In this document: piece by piece, positions 22,976-34,408 of the stretch
Position numbering within the stretch: the stretch's first letter is position 1
How the letters are laid out: each line of letters starts with the position of its first letter
Assembly (NCBI RefSeq): GCF_000264995.1
Contig: NW_006767447.1
Span: 220,861-284,860 of the forward strand
Length of the DNA: 64,000 nt
DNA from: Punctularia strigosozonata HHB-11173 SS5
Taxonomy: Eukaryota > Basidiomycota > Agaricomycetes > Corticiales > Punctulariaceae
Direction of reading: 5' to 3'
The notes under the pieces: generated by a model
The model's input: only the letters and a program-made list of their open reading frames with translations
Told to the model about the DNA's origin: nothing
The model's database searches: none
Made by a program: the position numbers and the translations under genes

Positions 22976-23159
22976 AGCGAGGCTGAGGATGTGCAACCGC
23001 ACAAGGACGAGGCCAGGAGGTTGCGCCGGAAGCAGTGCAGGGTTTCAGCGCGGTTCAGTGCGTCACTACTGCCTTCCTACATATGAGAATACGATTTAAC
23101 CAGCCTGCAGGTCGCAATGACATGTAACTTTACAAAACTACGGTCGATGAGACATGTAC

Positions 23160-23978
23160 TTAGTCTTTCCGGCATATAATCTCCCCGTGCGCGATGCTGA
23201 ACCACCCGTCCTCGTTCTGCACCCAATCTCTCCAGGCCGCAGCGAGCCGCTCTAGGTCCTCCCGCGCGCAGTGCCCATCTCCAACGGCGATGTCTGCGTA
23301 CGCTGAACCGACGGACCTGTCCGCCCACATATTGCCCCACCACTTTCTCTCATCCTGCGTGCTGAAGCACCAAGTTCCGACGGAGCACTTGATGCTGGCA
23401 CGGTCGAAGCCCGCCTCCTTGGCCCAGACATGGATGTAGCTGCCTGGGTCGGGGTTCCCACCCCGCGCCTTCGCGATTCTATTGTATAGTTCCTTCCACT
23501 CGTCGAAGGCGGGCAAGCGAGGGTACCAGAGCATAGCCCCGGATTCGCGAGCGGCAACAATGCCTCCGGCCTTCGTGACGCGGCGCATCTCGCGAAGAGC
23601 TTGCACGGGATCGCGAATGTGCTGGAGGACCTGGTGGGCGTGAACAACGTCGAATGTATTGTCTGGGTACTGCAGCGCATGCACGTCGCCGGTCACGAAC
23701 TCGACGTTGTTCACGCCCTCCTGGGCAGCGAGCGTGCGCGCGCCGTCGAGAGGATCGGGCGAGTATTCAACGCCGACGACGTGTCCCTGCGGGACGTGGC
23801 GAGCAAGGTCGATTGTGATGGTTCCGGGACCACATCCGACGTCGAGGATGCGGAGATCGGGTTTGAGATGGGGAACGAGATATGCGGCCGAGTTGTCGAC
23901 GGTGCGCCAGCTGTGGGACCGGATAGGAGCCGCGCTATGGTCCGAGATGTAGACACGTTCAGAGTCTACGCTAGCCAT
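23160..23978 (-). CDS. Class I SAM-dependent methyltransferase (UbiE-like)
   Basis: Single-exon 272-residue methyltransferase. Motif I is ILDVGCGPGTITIDLA, followed by VVGVEYSPD (acidic ribose-binding strand), VEFVTGDVHALQYPDNTFDV, VLQHIRDPVQALREMRRVTK and GGIVAARE. The C-terminal part has GWFSIAHGEIICRK. Length and order match the Methyltransf_11/25 type found in small-molecule methylation. A TATA box lies about 82 bases upstream. It lies about 3.8 kb from the start of the adenylate-forming reductase with a GNAT between, so it could tailor that product, but this is inference. Confidence 0.88.
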   Translation of the reverse strand: MASVDSERVYISDHSAAPIRSHSWRTVDNSAAYLVPHLKPDLRILDVGCGPGTITIDLARHVPQGHVVGVEYSPDPLDGARTLAAQEGVNNVEFVTGDVHALQYPDNTFDVVHAHQVLQHIRDPVQALREMRRVTKAGGIVAARESGAMLWYPRLPAFDEWKELYNRIAKARGGNPDPGSYIHVWAKEAGFDRASIKCSVGTWCFSTQDERKWWGNMWADRSVGSAYADIAVGDGHCAREDLERLAAAWRDWVQNEDGWFSIAHGEIICRKD

Positions 23979-24059
23979 CGGGCGTGGTAGTGAAGTCGCG
24001 TTGGGGTTGGGTGAACGAGGAATGCTGATCAGAACTTCTAAGCCGCGGCAACATATAGT

Positions 24060-24066
24060 TTATATA
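24060..24066 (-). promoter_or_regulatory. TATA box
   Basis: tatataa on the minus strand, about 82 bases upstream of the methyltransferase ATG. Confidence 0.6.
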
Positions 24067-24400
24067 GGCCAGATGGTACTCGGGAGGTGATTTCCATGCA
24101 TCGATAGTCGGGAGGTTACAGTCTTTCCTGCCCGCATACCGTGACGAAAGCTATCCAAAAACACCCAGAGAATAATGCTCGAGTCCGGGACCAAGCACGA
24201 ATATATCGTAAACCTTTGCCGACCGCCTGCTCGCCTCCCGAGGGCCTCCCGAGCTCGGCAGAGTCATTGCAGTTCACTGCGTGGCTGTTCAGTGCCATTC
24301 AGTTATTGGACGCGGTCACATGTGCAAGGTCCTCTCCTTCCTCCTGACGCGGTGCACTGCTGAGCTGCATTCTATTCAACATTCGTTTTTTATTAGCTAA
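24067..24400. other. Intergenic, divergent promoter region
   Basis: 334 bases between the methyltransferase TATA box and the alpha-amylase ATG; the two genes diverge. A pair of gcctcccgag direct repeats occurs near 24234-24251. No gene seen. Confidence 0.5.
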
Positions 24401-27051
24401 ATGCCGTTCATTAACTGGCTTCCCCAATTCTTGAGGCCTTGGCCTCACCCAGCGCTACCTGGAATGCGCCTTGCACCAGAGTCCAGCTGTGACAATCCAC
24501 TTATGGTACGTTATTGTTGCCTGTATGGCTTTAATCCAGTTCTGACGTTAATACAGATACAATGTTTCACGTGGGATGCTAAGTTTGAAGGGAAAAGCTG
24601 GTGGAAACACTTGGACGACGAAATACCTCGTCTGAAGGAGCTCGGCGTCACTCAGCTCTGGCTACCACCGGCACATAAAGCTATGCGGCCGGTGCGTCTA
24701 TTTTTAGCCCACTCACTCGTCCGTGAAGAGCGCTGAACGCATTACAGGAGGGGCAGGGATACGATGCATATGATTTGGTACGGCGCCATGGCTCAACATT
24801 GTATTTACGCTCCAGGTGCTGATGAAGATTAGTGGGATCTCGGCGAGTTCGACCAGAAAGGTGCTATCGCCACGAGGTGGGGCACGAAGGATGAGCTCCT
24901 CCAGCTTTCGGCTACCGCAAAGCTCGCTGGGATCGATCTCATACTTGATGCGATCTTGAACGTGAGATTTCTACTTGTTTCTGTGGTGTGGCTGGAAGCA
25001 CGATTCATCTTAACATGTATCTTGGACAGCACAAGTTGGGAGCAGATCGGTGCGAACCGTGCTTGGCAGTCCCTGTAGACCCTAAGAATCGCATGCGAGA
25101 CCTTGCACCTCCACGCGAAATCGAGGTAAGCGTTTGAAATGCTATAGCGAAAAAGCTTTCTCAACGAATCTGGCCAGGCATGGACTATTTATGAGTTTCC
25201 TGGGCGTGGAAATCAGGTACAGTTACCCTCTGGATCTCTTGTGGGTGATGCAACCTCACGATACACTTCAGTACAGCGCGATGAAATGGAATCACGCACA
25301 TTTCACTGGCGTAGACTGGGATCAACGTACCAAGACGGGTGGCGTATACCGGCTCGTCAGCGATCGTCATAAAGGATGGTCGAGGAACGTCGACAACGAA
25401 CTTGGCAACTATGACTATCTGCTGGGCTCTGACGTGAAATATAGGTCATTACCTAGCCGATACACTAAGACTGATTTTCGCCCTTGAAATAGATCGATCA
25501 CCGGCACTCAGAGGTAATCCAGGATCAAGAGGCGTGGGGCCGCTGGGTTCTCGAGGTACGTTCTTCCGTCACGTCGGCCCCGGGACAAGTCGCCACCCCT
25601 ATTGCCTAATCCGAAGTGCTCGCGAGCTAACCCCAGATTCGTACAGACCACTGGCGCGCAAGGTTTTAGGCTTGACGCAATTAAACATATGGACAGGGTG
25701 TTCTTGAGAAACTTCGTACGTCTTTCCGTGTCCAGAATAGGAGAGCAATGGCACACTTGCTGATAGGGCATGCGATGATTTCGCGAATTGTATTCCTAGC
25801 TCAGTCGCACCCGAGACGCGAGTGGGAAATCCCGGATGTTCGCCGTCGCCGAATACTGGTCTGCTAAGTGCGTGTTTGACTCCTGGGCTCGACAAAATTG
25901 TTATATATCGGTTGTATTGTTCATACAGTCTCAAACTTATTTTGCCGTACGTCCGCGCATTCGGAGGATTGGTGAATACTGTCACTTTCATTGAATTCTA
26001 AGTACTTATCCATGGTCTTCGACAGACTTCGTTCTTCGACGTGCCTTTGCACGACAACTTCCATCAGGCCAGCAAGAGGGGTCCATCGTACGATCTGCGC
26101 AGAATCTTCGACAAGACCCTCGTTAAAGCTAGACCGGGAGACGCCGTCACGTTCGTGGACAACCATGAGTGAGCAATTTTACTCCATGCCGTGGATAGCC
26201 ACATATCAAGCTTCGTTGCTCATCGAGCTTTGGGTTCGTAGCACTGTACGTCTTCTGAAGTAACTTCGTCTCCCGTCCGAAGTTCCTTCAATTGACTGCT
26301 GGCGATCCCACGTTATAGCAAATAGGACAAAGCCTCGAGAGCTGGGTAAGCGCAGTCCCCGCATCTGATCTCCGTCCGCTTCGATGAACATTCATGCTTG
26401 CGATTCCGGACTTTGTATTCCAGGTTGGTTCGAACTTCAAGCTCCAGGCCTACGCCCTCATATTGCTGAGAGCCGAAGGTCATCCGTGAGTGCATCTCGG
26501 ACGCATGAGCCGCTTAGAGCACACATTGAAACCCGTCCTTCTCCACCTTTCATGTGAACGCATGTCGTCGTGCGTACGTATTACGTTGCAGATGCGTCTT
26601 TTACGGAGACTTGTACCCCAACAAGGAGTGTTATGACCCGGAAGTCGCCCAGCCGTTAGACACGCTCATCCGAGCGAGGAAGTTGTATGCGTACGGCCCC
26701 ACGCGCGACTTCTTCGACAGTCCGAACTGCATTGGTTGGGTCCGCGTGGGCGACTCCACCCGCCAAGGGAGCGGCTGCATGGTCGTCGTTAGCAATGCTC
26801 CGTGAGTTTGCCATCTCGCCCCTCTGCGTGTCACGTACGCCGCTCACTCACCACCCTGAACGTTGCCCAGCCCAAGATCGCAGCCACAAATTCTGCGTAT
26901 GAATGTGGGTGATACGGCTGGCGCAGGACCGCAGCGCACATACCGGGCACTGCTAGGATCCGAGATCCCGGTCGTTACGGTGGGCGCCGATGGATGGGCA
27001 GCGTTCTCGTGCCCCCCCGGAGGCGTTCAGGTGTGGGTTCCTGAAGGATAG
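24401..27051 (+). CDS. GH13 alpha-amylase, intracellular type
   Basis: Glycoside hydrolase family 13 alpha-amylase in about a dozen exons, no signal peptide (start MPFINWLPQFLRPWP). Landmarks are CFTWDAKFEGKSWWKHL, LWLPPAHKAM, GYDAYDLWDLGEFDQKG, ILDAILNHKLGADR, GFRLDAIKH (nucleophile Asp), RMFAVAEYWSANLKL (general acid Glu), TSFFDVPLHDN, VTFVDNH (region IV), IGQSLESWVGSNFKLQAY and CVFYGDLY. The product ends GVQVWVPEG with TAG at 27049. The lack of a secretion signal fits the cytosolic GH13_5-type enzymes known in fungi. The joint at 26168/26319 is a problem: the obvious GT-AG intron gives GA|C AAA TAG, an in-frame stop, while the expected QIGQS frame begins one base on. Otherwise the gene looks intact. 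Confidence 0.8.
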
Positions 27052-27289
27052 ACTTCCAGGGATTGTGCGACGATCGGAGTTGCCATATGCGAACATCGGG
27101 CCAGAAATTGCGGGACACGGTCTACAACGATACAGTGTTTGCTTGATATGATTGAAGGTGTATATAATGATACATACTTTTGCACAAATCGTAAAAGTCC
27201 CAATGTGGATAGACAGGCATTACATCAGAATATCGTTGGACGAGAGAACGTCGTCCAAATCACCGGCAGTTGTTTATGCTACTCGCACG

Positions 27290-29662
27290 CTATAGCGCAC
27301 GTCCGACCACAGGGCTGGAAGGGCCCGCATCCGTAACGGAGTCGTCGTACTCACTGCTATCGCTCCCGTTTTTGCGCTTCATCCCGTACAGCTCGCCGTG
27401 AGAATCGTCGGACTTCTCAACCGAGACAGATATCTGAAGTCCGTTCGGCGCAGTATAGATACCGCTGAGCACGCGTTGATCCATCTGCATCGTCGCCGCG
27501 TCGCCACCTTGCTGCGTGAGCTCCAGCGCGGGACGGTTCCCGTCGAAGAGTGCGGCCTGACAGGGGATCGAAATTAGTATCGGTGAGCTTCACTGAACTA
27601 GATGGGCAACTTGCCGTTTCCTCCAAAGTACGGCCCTTCGTCTCAACGATGAACTTCATGACGAAAGCAAGTTCGAACGCTAGCCACGCGCAGTATACGA
27701 GGTAGTACTTCCATCCCATGGCGTCGAGAGCCCAGGGATTTATGAACTGGTTGAACGCGATTCTGGATAACGTGGAATGTCAAGCCCGATATCGACATAA
27801 TCGGGGAGGTGCACTGACGTTAAACCGACCGTCATGTTCATGATCGCGAAACCTTTCGCTCGGATATGGAACGGGAGGATTTCCAAGGTATATGCGACGA
27901 GCATCGGAGTGTATGCCAGATCGTACATGAGGAAGAACAAGAAGATGAGTGGAACGGTTGCTGCGAGGGACAGTCAGCATCAGATAGCTCGAGTTGGATG
28001 TCAAATGAAGGGAATCACCTTTCGCAGCCGCGGTATTGCCGGTGGTACTGAAGAGTGCCGTGGTAAGTGTCCACATTGCGAAGACGACTGCCATGCCGGC
28101 AGTAGAGATGATGAATAAGGTTCTCCGACCAAGACGGTCGACGAGCAAGGCACCGGTCATGGCGCATGCCAGGTTCCAGGCCTGTAACTGGTTACAATGG
28201 GGACGAGCTTTCTAGAAAGAAAGGCCCACCTGAAGACCGCCATTGATTTCGGCTTTACGGCGGGTATCAATGATACCAACACCTTCCAAAACAAGGTTGA
28301 TATAGTAAGAGACCAGACCGTTGCCACTGATGAATCGCAGTTGAACGCAAAATCAGTCCTCATTGAACCGCGAATGAAGGTAAGCGCCCTCGTACCTCCA
28401 CTGGGAGAACAACGCGATGGCGATAATGATCATCATGCGTTTCCGGTTTCCCGGCGTCGCCCATAGGGTGGAGAAGCTGGTGCTTTGCGAGTACTCCTTT
28501 TCCGTCCTAAGCGCATGTCGGATCTGGGCCAGCTCGAAGACAACCAAGGGATCGCGCTCATCCCGGCTGCTAGCATGATAGCGCGCGAGAACAGCCGCCG
28601 CTTTCGACTCCTAGGGACGAGAAATTGATCTGAGACACGAGAGTCGCGAAGGATATGGTGATGCAAATACCATTCCCTGTGCTACAAGCCACCGCGGGCT
28701 TTCGGGGATGAACCATATGAGGAGAATCTGAAAGACCGGAACAAGCCCTTGAATGAGTGTGGGGATCCTCCAGGTCCATGTAGACCCTGCGACTCTGTCG
28801 TAGGAGGCGAAACACGCCCAAGCGGCTGCCATTTGCGCCCTTAGCATACAGCCGAGCAGATCGACCTGGCGGAACTCACAGATGATACTGCCTATGTACC
28901 AGGATGCGTTGTATCCCGCGGAGAGTTTACCGCGCTGCAAGAGATCGTGAGTATGCGCATCGCATGCTGCAGATAGTGGCTTACCTGTGTAGGGTACGCC
29001 AGCTCGGTGATGAGAAGTGGAGACGCGCTCAATGCCAGAGCCAGCCCAAAGCCGATCAAGACGCGGGCTCCGGTGAACATCGCTACGGATGTGGAGGTCG
29101 TTTGTGTTATAGTACCGGCGAGCATGACTATCGACCCCATGAACAGAGTGGCACGACGACCAAGGTGGTCGTTGGCGAACGGCGTCAGCGGATAACCCTG
29201 CGTCTCGAGATCAATTGACAATGTTCATCTGGGCGTACGAGAGGCTAACCATCAGGGCCCCAATATTCTGAGCCGAGTTTATCAAACCTAGCATGCGTCA
29301 GTTTGTGCAAACGTGCATCTATCGTGAGATGAGGATACCTAAAGCCTTTCCCTCTGGATGATGAAAGTATTCCTGCCAATCTGGTAATATTTGGAGACCT
29401 AGACCTGAGCGCGTGAGCCACGCAACGACAATGGTCGACAGGCGACAGACGACACTCACCATTGACCAAGGACGAGTCCAGACCATTCATCCATGCCGTC
29501 AATAACGGCAACAGAAGAGACAAGTTCAAGATCAGGATCCCTGGGCTGCTGGTCAACGGTGCGTGGAGTCAACAAGGCCATACCGCACTTACCGCTATGG
29601 CGCCAGAAGGGACCGGTGTGAATGAAGTCAACCACAGTCCAGTCTGGTCGGTCGGAAGGCAT
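27290..29662 (-). CDS. MFS sugar transporter, SP family (lactose-permease-like)
   Basis: Plasma-membrane sugar:proton symporter of the MFS sugar porter family. First exon MPSDRPDWTVVDFIHTGPFW begins at 29662; its gtaagt donor joins GGATCCTG to give SGILILNLSLLLPLL and NGLDSSLVNGLQ. Other landmarks are NSAQNIGALM, FANDHLGRRATLF, ARVLIGFGLALA, ELAYPTQRGKLSAGYN, WRIPTLIQG, WFIPESPRWLV, MTGALLVDRLGRRTLF, FHIRAKGFAI and the signature ETKGRTLEET. The cytoplasmic tail is acidic (SDSSEYDDS). There are about ten exons. It is convergent with the alpha-amylase, 238 bases apart, suggesting linked sugar use. Confidence 0.85.
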
Positions 29663-29769
29663 GGCGGTCGTCCAGAACTGTCACTAGACTGTCCCCGACA
29701 GTGATAGGGAGTATAGGAAGGAGCGGATGCGGATATCGGGGAACTTCTCGTAGTAGGCACGCGTAGAGC

Positions 29770-29776
29770 TATATAC
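29770..29776 (-). promoter_or_regulatory. TATA-like box
   Basis: gtatata on the minus strand, about 110 bases upstream of the sugar transporter ATG at 29662. Confidence 0.45.
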
Positions 29777-30985
29777 CGACCTCCCTCCGCACAGAGGGTT
29801 CCTCTGGCCATTGGTCAGTCGATCCGAAAAGGCATCCAGTCCGGGATTTTTGCGGCGATCGCGAACAGAGTCCGGGGTAGAATGTGGGGTTAGCCGAGAT
29901 GTGCGACGAATGCGAGGGCCGCCTTGGGAACTTTCCGTCACGCGAGCTGATGGCATATCTTAACCTGAGAGTCTCCAAGAGGAAAGTGCGGGGAAGACCG
30001 ACATCGGAGGCGGTCATCACCTTCTTGGTCTGCGGGGGTGTCCAAAGCATAGTGATGCTTCTCCGAATCTATCGTGAGCATCGCATAACTTGTTGCCTTC
30101 TAAATGCACCAGCAGTCAAGCGAATATCTGTTGCAGTAGTATATGGCTGACAAGCAAACGAGATTATTCGACCTGCTGACCGGAGCAGGGGCAAAAACAA
30201 GCTTAGGCCGTGACTCCCGTGACCGAAGTGAATCGCGCAACGGATCTGGACGCACGCCATGTCACGGTGCGTGACAACCTTCGCGTGGTAGGGTTTCTCC
30301 TCTTTCTGACCACGTTCACCACCAAGGGACTTCGTCGGGAACAAGCTGGCTGAACCCAAAGAACCTTGTGATAACTTGTGGTGCGGTCATATGAACCCTC
30401 GGCCTCTTCTTTGGAAGTGTCTTGCCTGTGCTAGCATCCTACCACCCGCTTATGCTCTCACTTCGAAGCTTGAAGTGCACTTTATCGGATCATTTCCACC
30501 CCTACGGGCGAGGTAATGCGTTACTCAGAGACTGCGGGTCGCGATCAACGTTGTGCAAACCTACGATGAAACGAACTGAACGGTCTACGTTTCGTCTCAA
30601 CACAAGGCCGCCGGGCGGGAGCGGAACCAGATAACCGCCATCTACCTGCGTCGGCTCGCGGCGGACAGGTATCACGTATATTCCCGCGTCTCGCTACTGA
30701 ATTCAGTCAGGCCCCTTCATGCGCTCCTGTCGGTAGCATGTATATCGCCGCGCCCCCATCACGGGTTTTGGCAGTCCCGAGAGCCGCAACCCGCGCATTG
30801 TTGATCGGAGCGCCTGCTTCACTCCTCAGACGCCCCCGCCCGTGGTATTTTGAGCGTTATGACGTCCTGCGCAGTGCGCTCGCTCCTCAACGGCGCATGG
30901 ATCATGTCCGCGATAATGACGTTCCCCGTCGCCCATCCGGTTGAAAAGCGCGGCGTAAGCGGTCCAGTATGCGACAGATTCCCGC
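29777..30985. other. Intergenic
   Basis: 1.2 kb between divergent genes. Open frames here (for example 29769-30050 -) look like chance. Nothing assigned. Confidence 0.45.
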
Positions 30986-31504
30986 ATGATGCGACCCTCG
31001 GCATTCTTCACGCTCGTTGCTTGCGCAGCTGCATGCGCCGCTAGCGTTTCCGCGCAAGACAGCCAAAGCCAATCCACGTAAGACCCTGTCGCTAGTCTCG
31101 AGGCCTATGAATACCTTAATGAAATCCGCACAGGACGAGCGTCCCGAGCCCCTCCACGAGCGCATTCGAATCTCACAGCTTAACGTCCGCTACGAACTCG
31201 AACACGCTCATCCATTCATCTATCCGGTAAGGGCTTCCCCCTTCTCCTTTCGTCTTATTCGTCCCACTGACCCCCCGTGTCTATTTTCCCGACATTTACC
31301 AGCTCGAAGTTCAGCTCCTCCACCGCTGCGGCAGCTGCTTCGAGCGCATCGGCATCCTCGGTGTCCGCCGCAAGCGGGCCGTCAACGACCTCTCCCTCCT
31401 CCTCCTCCTCGCCTACTTCAACCTCGGACGCCGTTTCGAACGTGCCCTTCGGTCTCGTACCTCTGCTGGTGGTGACGATCCCATCGTTGATGATGTTACT
31501 GTGA
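30986..31504 (+). CDS. Small Ser/Ala-rich secreted protein with GPI-type tail (array member 1)
   Basis: 128-residue protein from exons 30986-31077, 31134-31226 and 31303-31504 (387 bases, all joints in phase). The signal peptide is MMRPSAFFTLVACAAACAAS then VSAQ. The body is almost only Ser, Thr, Ala and Pro (STAAAAASSASASSVSAASG). It ends with a hydrophobic tail FGLVPLLVVTIPSLMMLL after a small-residue stretch, as in GPI-anchored wall proteins. The second intron splits CG|C, turning two apparently random frames into one Ser/Thr-rich reading. It lacks the Kre9-type domain of the member at 34.4 kb. Confidence 0.68.
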
Positions 31505-31948
31505 GATCAGTGTGACATTATTTAGTCGCAAGGAGGGCTTCTCTTCCTGTAGTACCCGTAGAGCTGCTGCGGATGGCTTCTCCGATATTCACGAGGGCTG
31601 AAGCCTGATGCAATCCTAATATTATTTGAATAGCCAAAAAAAAACCTCGGATAAATCGTCGATCGGTCGTGGGGCGTTACTTGAGCGAAGTGTGGGGAAG
31701 GTGGTACTGTAAAAAGGCTGTTCCGGGATAAGATTCGTTGGCCTGCGGTCCTGCGGCATGATTCGTGATAATACGCCGGCCGAGCTTCCCTTGTCGTGGC
31801 CTCATCTACCTTCTCAGTCACCATGCATCATAAACAGGCACCCATGGCCAGGTAATGGTACCGGTAGGGACTCGAGAGCTGCTACTGGGTTGCGTCACCG
31901 TGACGGTGCCGCGAAAGACTCATACATTAACGTCCTGTCCCTTTGCCT
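31505..31948. other. Intergenic, convergent
   Basis: 444 bases between the ends of array members 1 and 2. Includes an A9 run near 31636. No gene. Confidence 0.5.
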
Positions 31949-32573
31949 TCATGCAAGCAAAACCACCATAGCCGCCCCAACCACGGCGGCGACTTCGATA
32001 TGCATCCCGGACTCCAAGTTCTTCTCAGCAAAGCTTGACGTCTGACTCGGCGCCGCCGCATCGCTCGTGCTCGCCGAACTGCCCGTAACCATATATGGTC
32101 AACCACCCATCCATCACGGTCCGCCCAACGGCGTTCAAGTACTCACCCAGAACTAGCAGTAGCCGGAGCGGTGGAACTGGATGCAACGCCGCTCGTGGCG
32201 CTGGCCGGCCGGCCGGACCCCGACCTCGAGATCGCGGAGGACGCAGCGCTTCCGGCGCTCGAAAACTCGCTGCTGAGGCTCGACGCGACGCTCGACGATA
32301 TCGACGAGAAGGACGAGGATGTCGAGGTCGGGATGAGCGTCGACCCGGGCGGGAGCACGCTTCCCGAGGGCGCAATGCTCGAGATGTCCGTGCCCGACGC
32401 CGTGAGCGTCGACTGCGTGGTTCTGGGAACACCCCCCACGTCGTGCTTTAGCACTTTGCATCTCCGCTCATCGTGACCCAGCGCCGCGGCGGGCTCTGCA
32501 CTTACACCGAACTCTGTGCCATCGCTCCTGCTGCCAATGCGACGACTACGGACAGCTGTTTCTGTAGCTGCAT
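31949..32573 (-). CDS. Small Ser-rich secreted protein with GPI-type tail (array member 2)
   Basis: 157 residues from exons 32506-32573, 32147-32422 and 31949-32078 (474 bases, in phase). The signal peptide is MQLQKQLSVVVALAAGAMAQ. A Ser-rich body follows (TSTSSSFSSISSSVASSLSS) and the tail is VAAVVGAAMVVLLA after SFAEKNLESGMHIE. Intron 1 splits a Val codon GT|A right after the signal peptide; intron 2 splits a Gly codon GG|T just before the anchor region. The same two phases and positions occur in array member 3, so the two are paralogues. Confidence 0.75.
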
Positions 32574-33061
32574 GATTAGCGCTGGTGTTGGTTCATGGAA
32601 GAGAGCCGTGCGGAGTGCTTGGCTTGCAACGTATTACTTTAAATCTGCATCTCAAGATGGTCACCGGGTCGGTCATGCGACACGATTGCCACCGCCGTCG
32701 CCACGCGTTCGAGAACGCTTGTAGCAATCTAAGTTATAGGGCGACACATACGTAGCTCCACATGCAGAACCTTTCTCGCCTTCTTCAACACTGATCAGCG
32801 CCCAACATGTTGCTTCGAGGCTGCAAGAGTACCACAATTCCCTTGTTTGGCGTTCCATCAACGATTCAACATGCAGGGCTGAGCGCTCAGCATACGACGC
32901 TCAGCCTCGCGCCTCAACATGATCAGAATTATAGTCATACAACGCATTGCATTCGCATGTACCAAGCTCATTTCGAGGAATCGTATGACGATGTATGCTC
33001 GTAAAAGCGCCCAATTTTCTAACAAACTAGTCCATGGAGCGCATGCTCTCTGCTCACATGC
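32574..33061. other. Intergenic
   Basis: 488 bases between array members 2 and 3, both on the minus strand. A tttaaa on - near 32638-32643 could serve as a TATA-like element for member 2. No gene seen. Confidence 0.45.
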
Positions 33062-33650
33062 TCAAACCAGGACGATCGCGGCCACGCCGACGGCAGCAGC
33101 CAACCCGTACCGAGCGACCTCGACCGCATCAGCAGGACTCGAAGTCTGGGTGGCCGAAGCGCTGGCGGTACCACTGCCAGATCTAAAACGCGACCCATCA
33201 GCCTCATGAAGTCGTCTCGCCCAAGGCGCAGGGATCCGGCGCGAGGCTCACCCAGTTATGGACGATGCCGCGGACGAGCCCGACCGGCTGAGCGACGAGA
33301 CCGAGCTGCTCTCGGCGGAGGCCACCGACGCGGCGAAACTGCTCGCGCTGGACGCGAAACTGCTCGCGCTGGCCGCGACGCTGCTCCCGGCGGACCGCGC
33401 GCTCGACGCGGGTGCGGTAGCGCTCGACGCGAGGGACGACAGCGCCCCCGTGCCCGCCGACTCGAGCGAAGACAACAGGGTGCCGGTGGGCAGGTCGGAC
33501 GAAAGGACGCTGGACAGGAACGAGGTTCTAAGGCGCGAGTCGTCAATACTGGCATAGCAAGCGAAGATCGTGGAGGTGTACCACTCACACTTGGGCGGCA
33601 GCGCCGGAGGCGAGGAGGGCGACGAGCGCGAGCTGCTTGATGAATTGCAT
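33062..33650 (-). CDS. Small Ser/Ala-rich secreted protein with GPI-type tail (array member 3)
   Basis: 159 residues from exons 33589-33650, 33252-33548 and 33062-33182 (480 bases, in phase). The signal peptide is MQFIKQLALVALLASGAAAQ. The body repeats short Ser/Ala blocks (ASASSFASSASSFAASVASA), then SGTASASATQTSSPADAVEV and a hydrophobic tail YGLAAAVGVAAIVLV. Introns again split GT|T after the signal peptide and GG|A before the tail. Intron 1 is only 40 nt. A TATA box lies 80 bases upstream. Likely a glycosylated cell-wall protein, by composition. Confidence 0.75.
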
Positions 33651-33729
33651 GTTCGTAAGAATATTAAATTCGGGAGGTAAAAGTGGGTGGTAACGTTGGT
33701 ATAGCCAGGTTGCGACGAAAACCTACGCC

Positions 33730-33736
33730 TTATATA
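33730..33736 (-). promoter_or_regulatory. TATA box
   Basis: tatataa on the minus strand, 80 bases upstream of the array member 3 ATG. Confidence 0.55.
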
Positions 33737-34408
33737 TGCTTTCAACCGCTGCTTTACTACCGCCGCCCCATAATTGAAAGTCCATTTGGGGTGCACTGTC
33801 AGAGACGGGAAGCTGGCGGAGCATCATGATGAAGTCATCCGGAGGCATGTACCGCCGCAAACAGCCACGGTACTTCCAAGGCCACTTCGCAAAGCTGTGG
33901 TCATAGGTTCCAGTCCATACGTATATTGCGACTGCGCAGTCGCGGATTGCACGCCTTGCGCCGGACCAGCACTGGCTTGCGAAGTGGAATTCCCGTTGGA
34001 GTAGGCGACGGACGAACCGGAATATCTCTATGCGCGAATATCACATCGTTCATGACCTCTTTCTGAATGGGCTACTTACCTTACCTCCCAAGGTGGACTC
34101 GCTTCTCGGTCACAAAAGTAGGAAGCCGGACGCGGAAAGCTCGTCTCGTATTATGTGCAAAATCAACATTACATCCGGAGCGCCTATGCAGGCTACACGG
34201 TACTTTCTGGGGTGTTGAGATGGAAAGATGTCGTATATTAGGGAAGCTTTGGCCAAACCGCTCGAAAAACCGAAAAGGGACAGGAACGCGAGAGGGTATA
34301 TCCGCTCACAACACACGCGAGAGTGCCTCTGAGGATGAGGAAAACAGAGATAGGAGGGGAGAGGATAAGGTCCGTACGCGAGACGCGCTAGTTTGTTGAT
34401 TGCGCTCT
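33737..34408. other. Intergenic
   Basis: About 670 bases without a supported gene; short open frames only. Confidence 0.45.

Noticed and set aside
33206-33640. Arg-rich + strand open frame
   Set aside because: Antisense shadow of array member 3.
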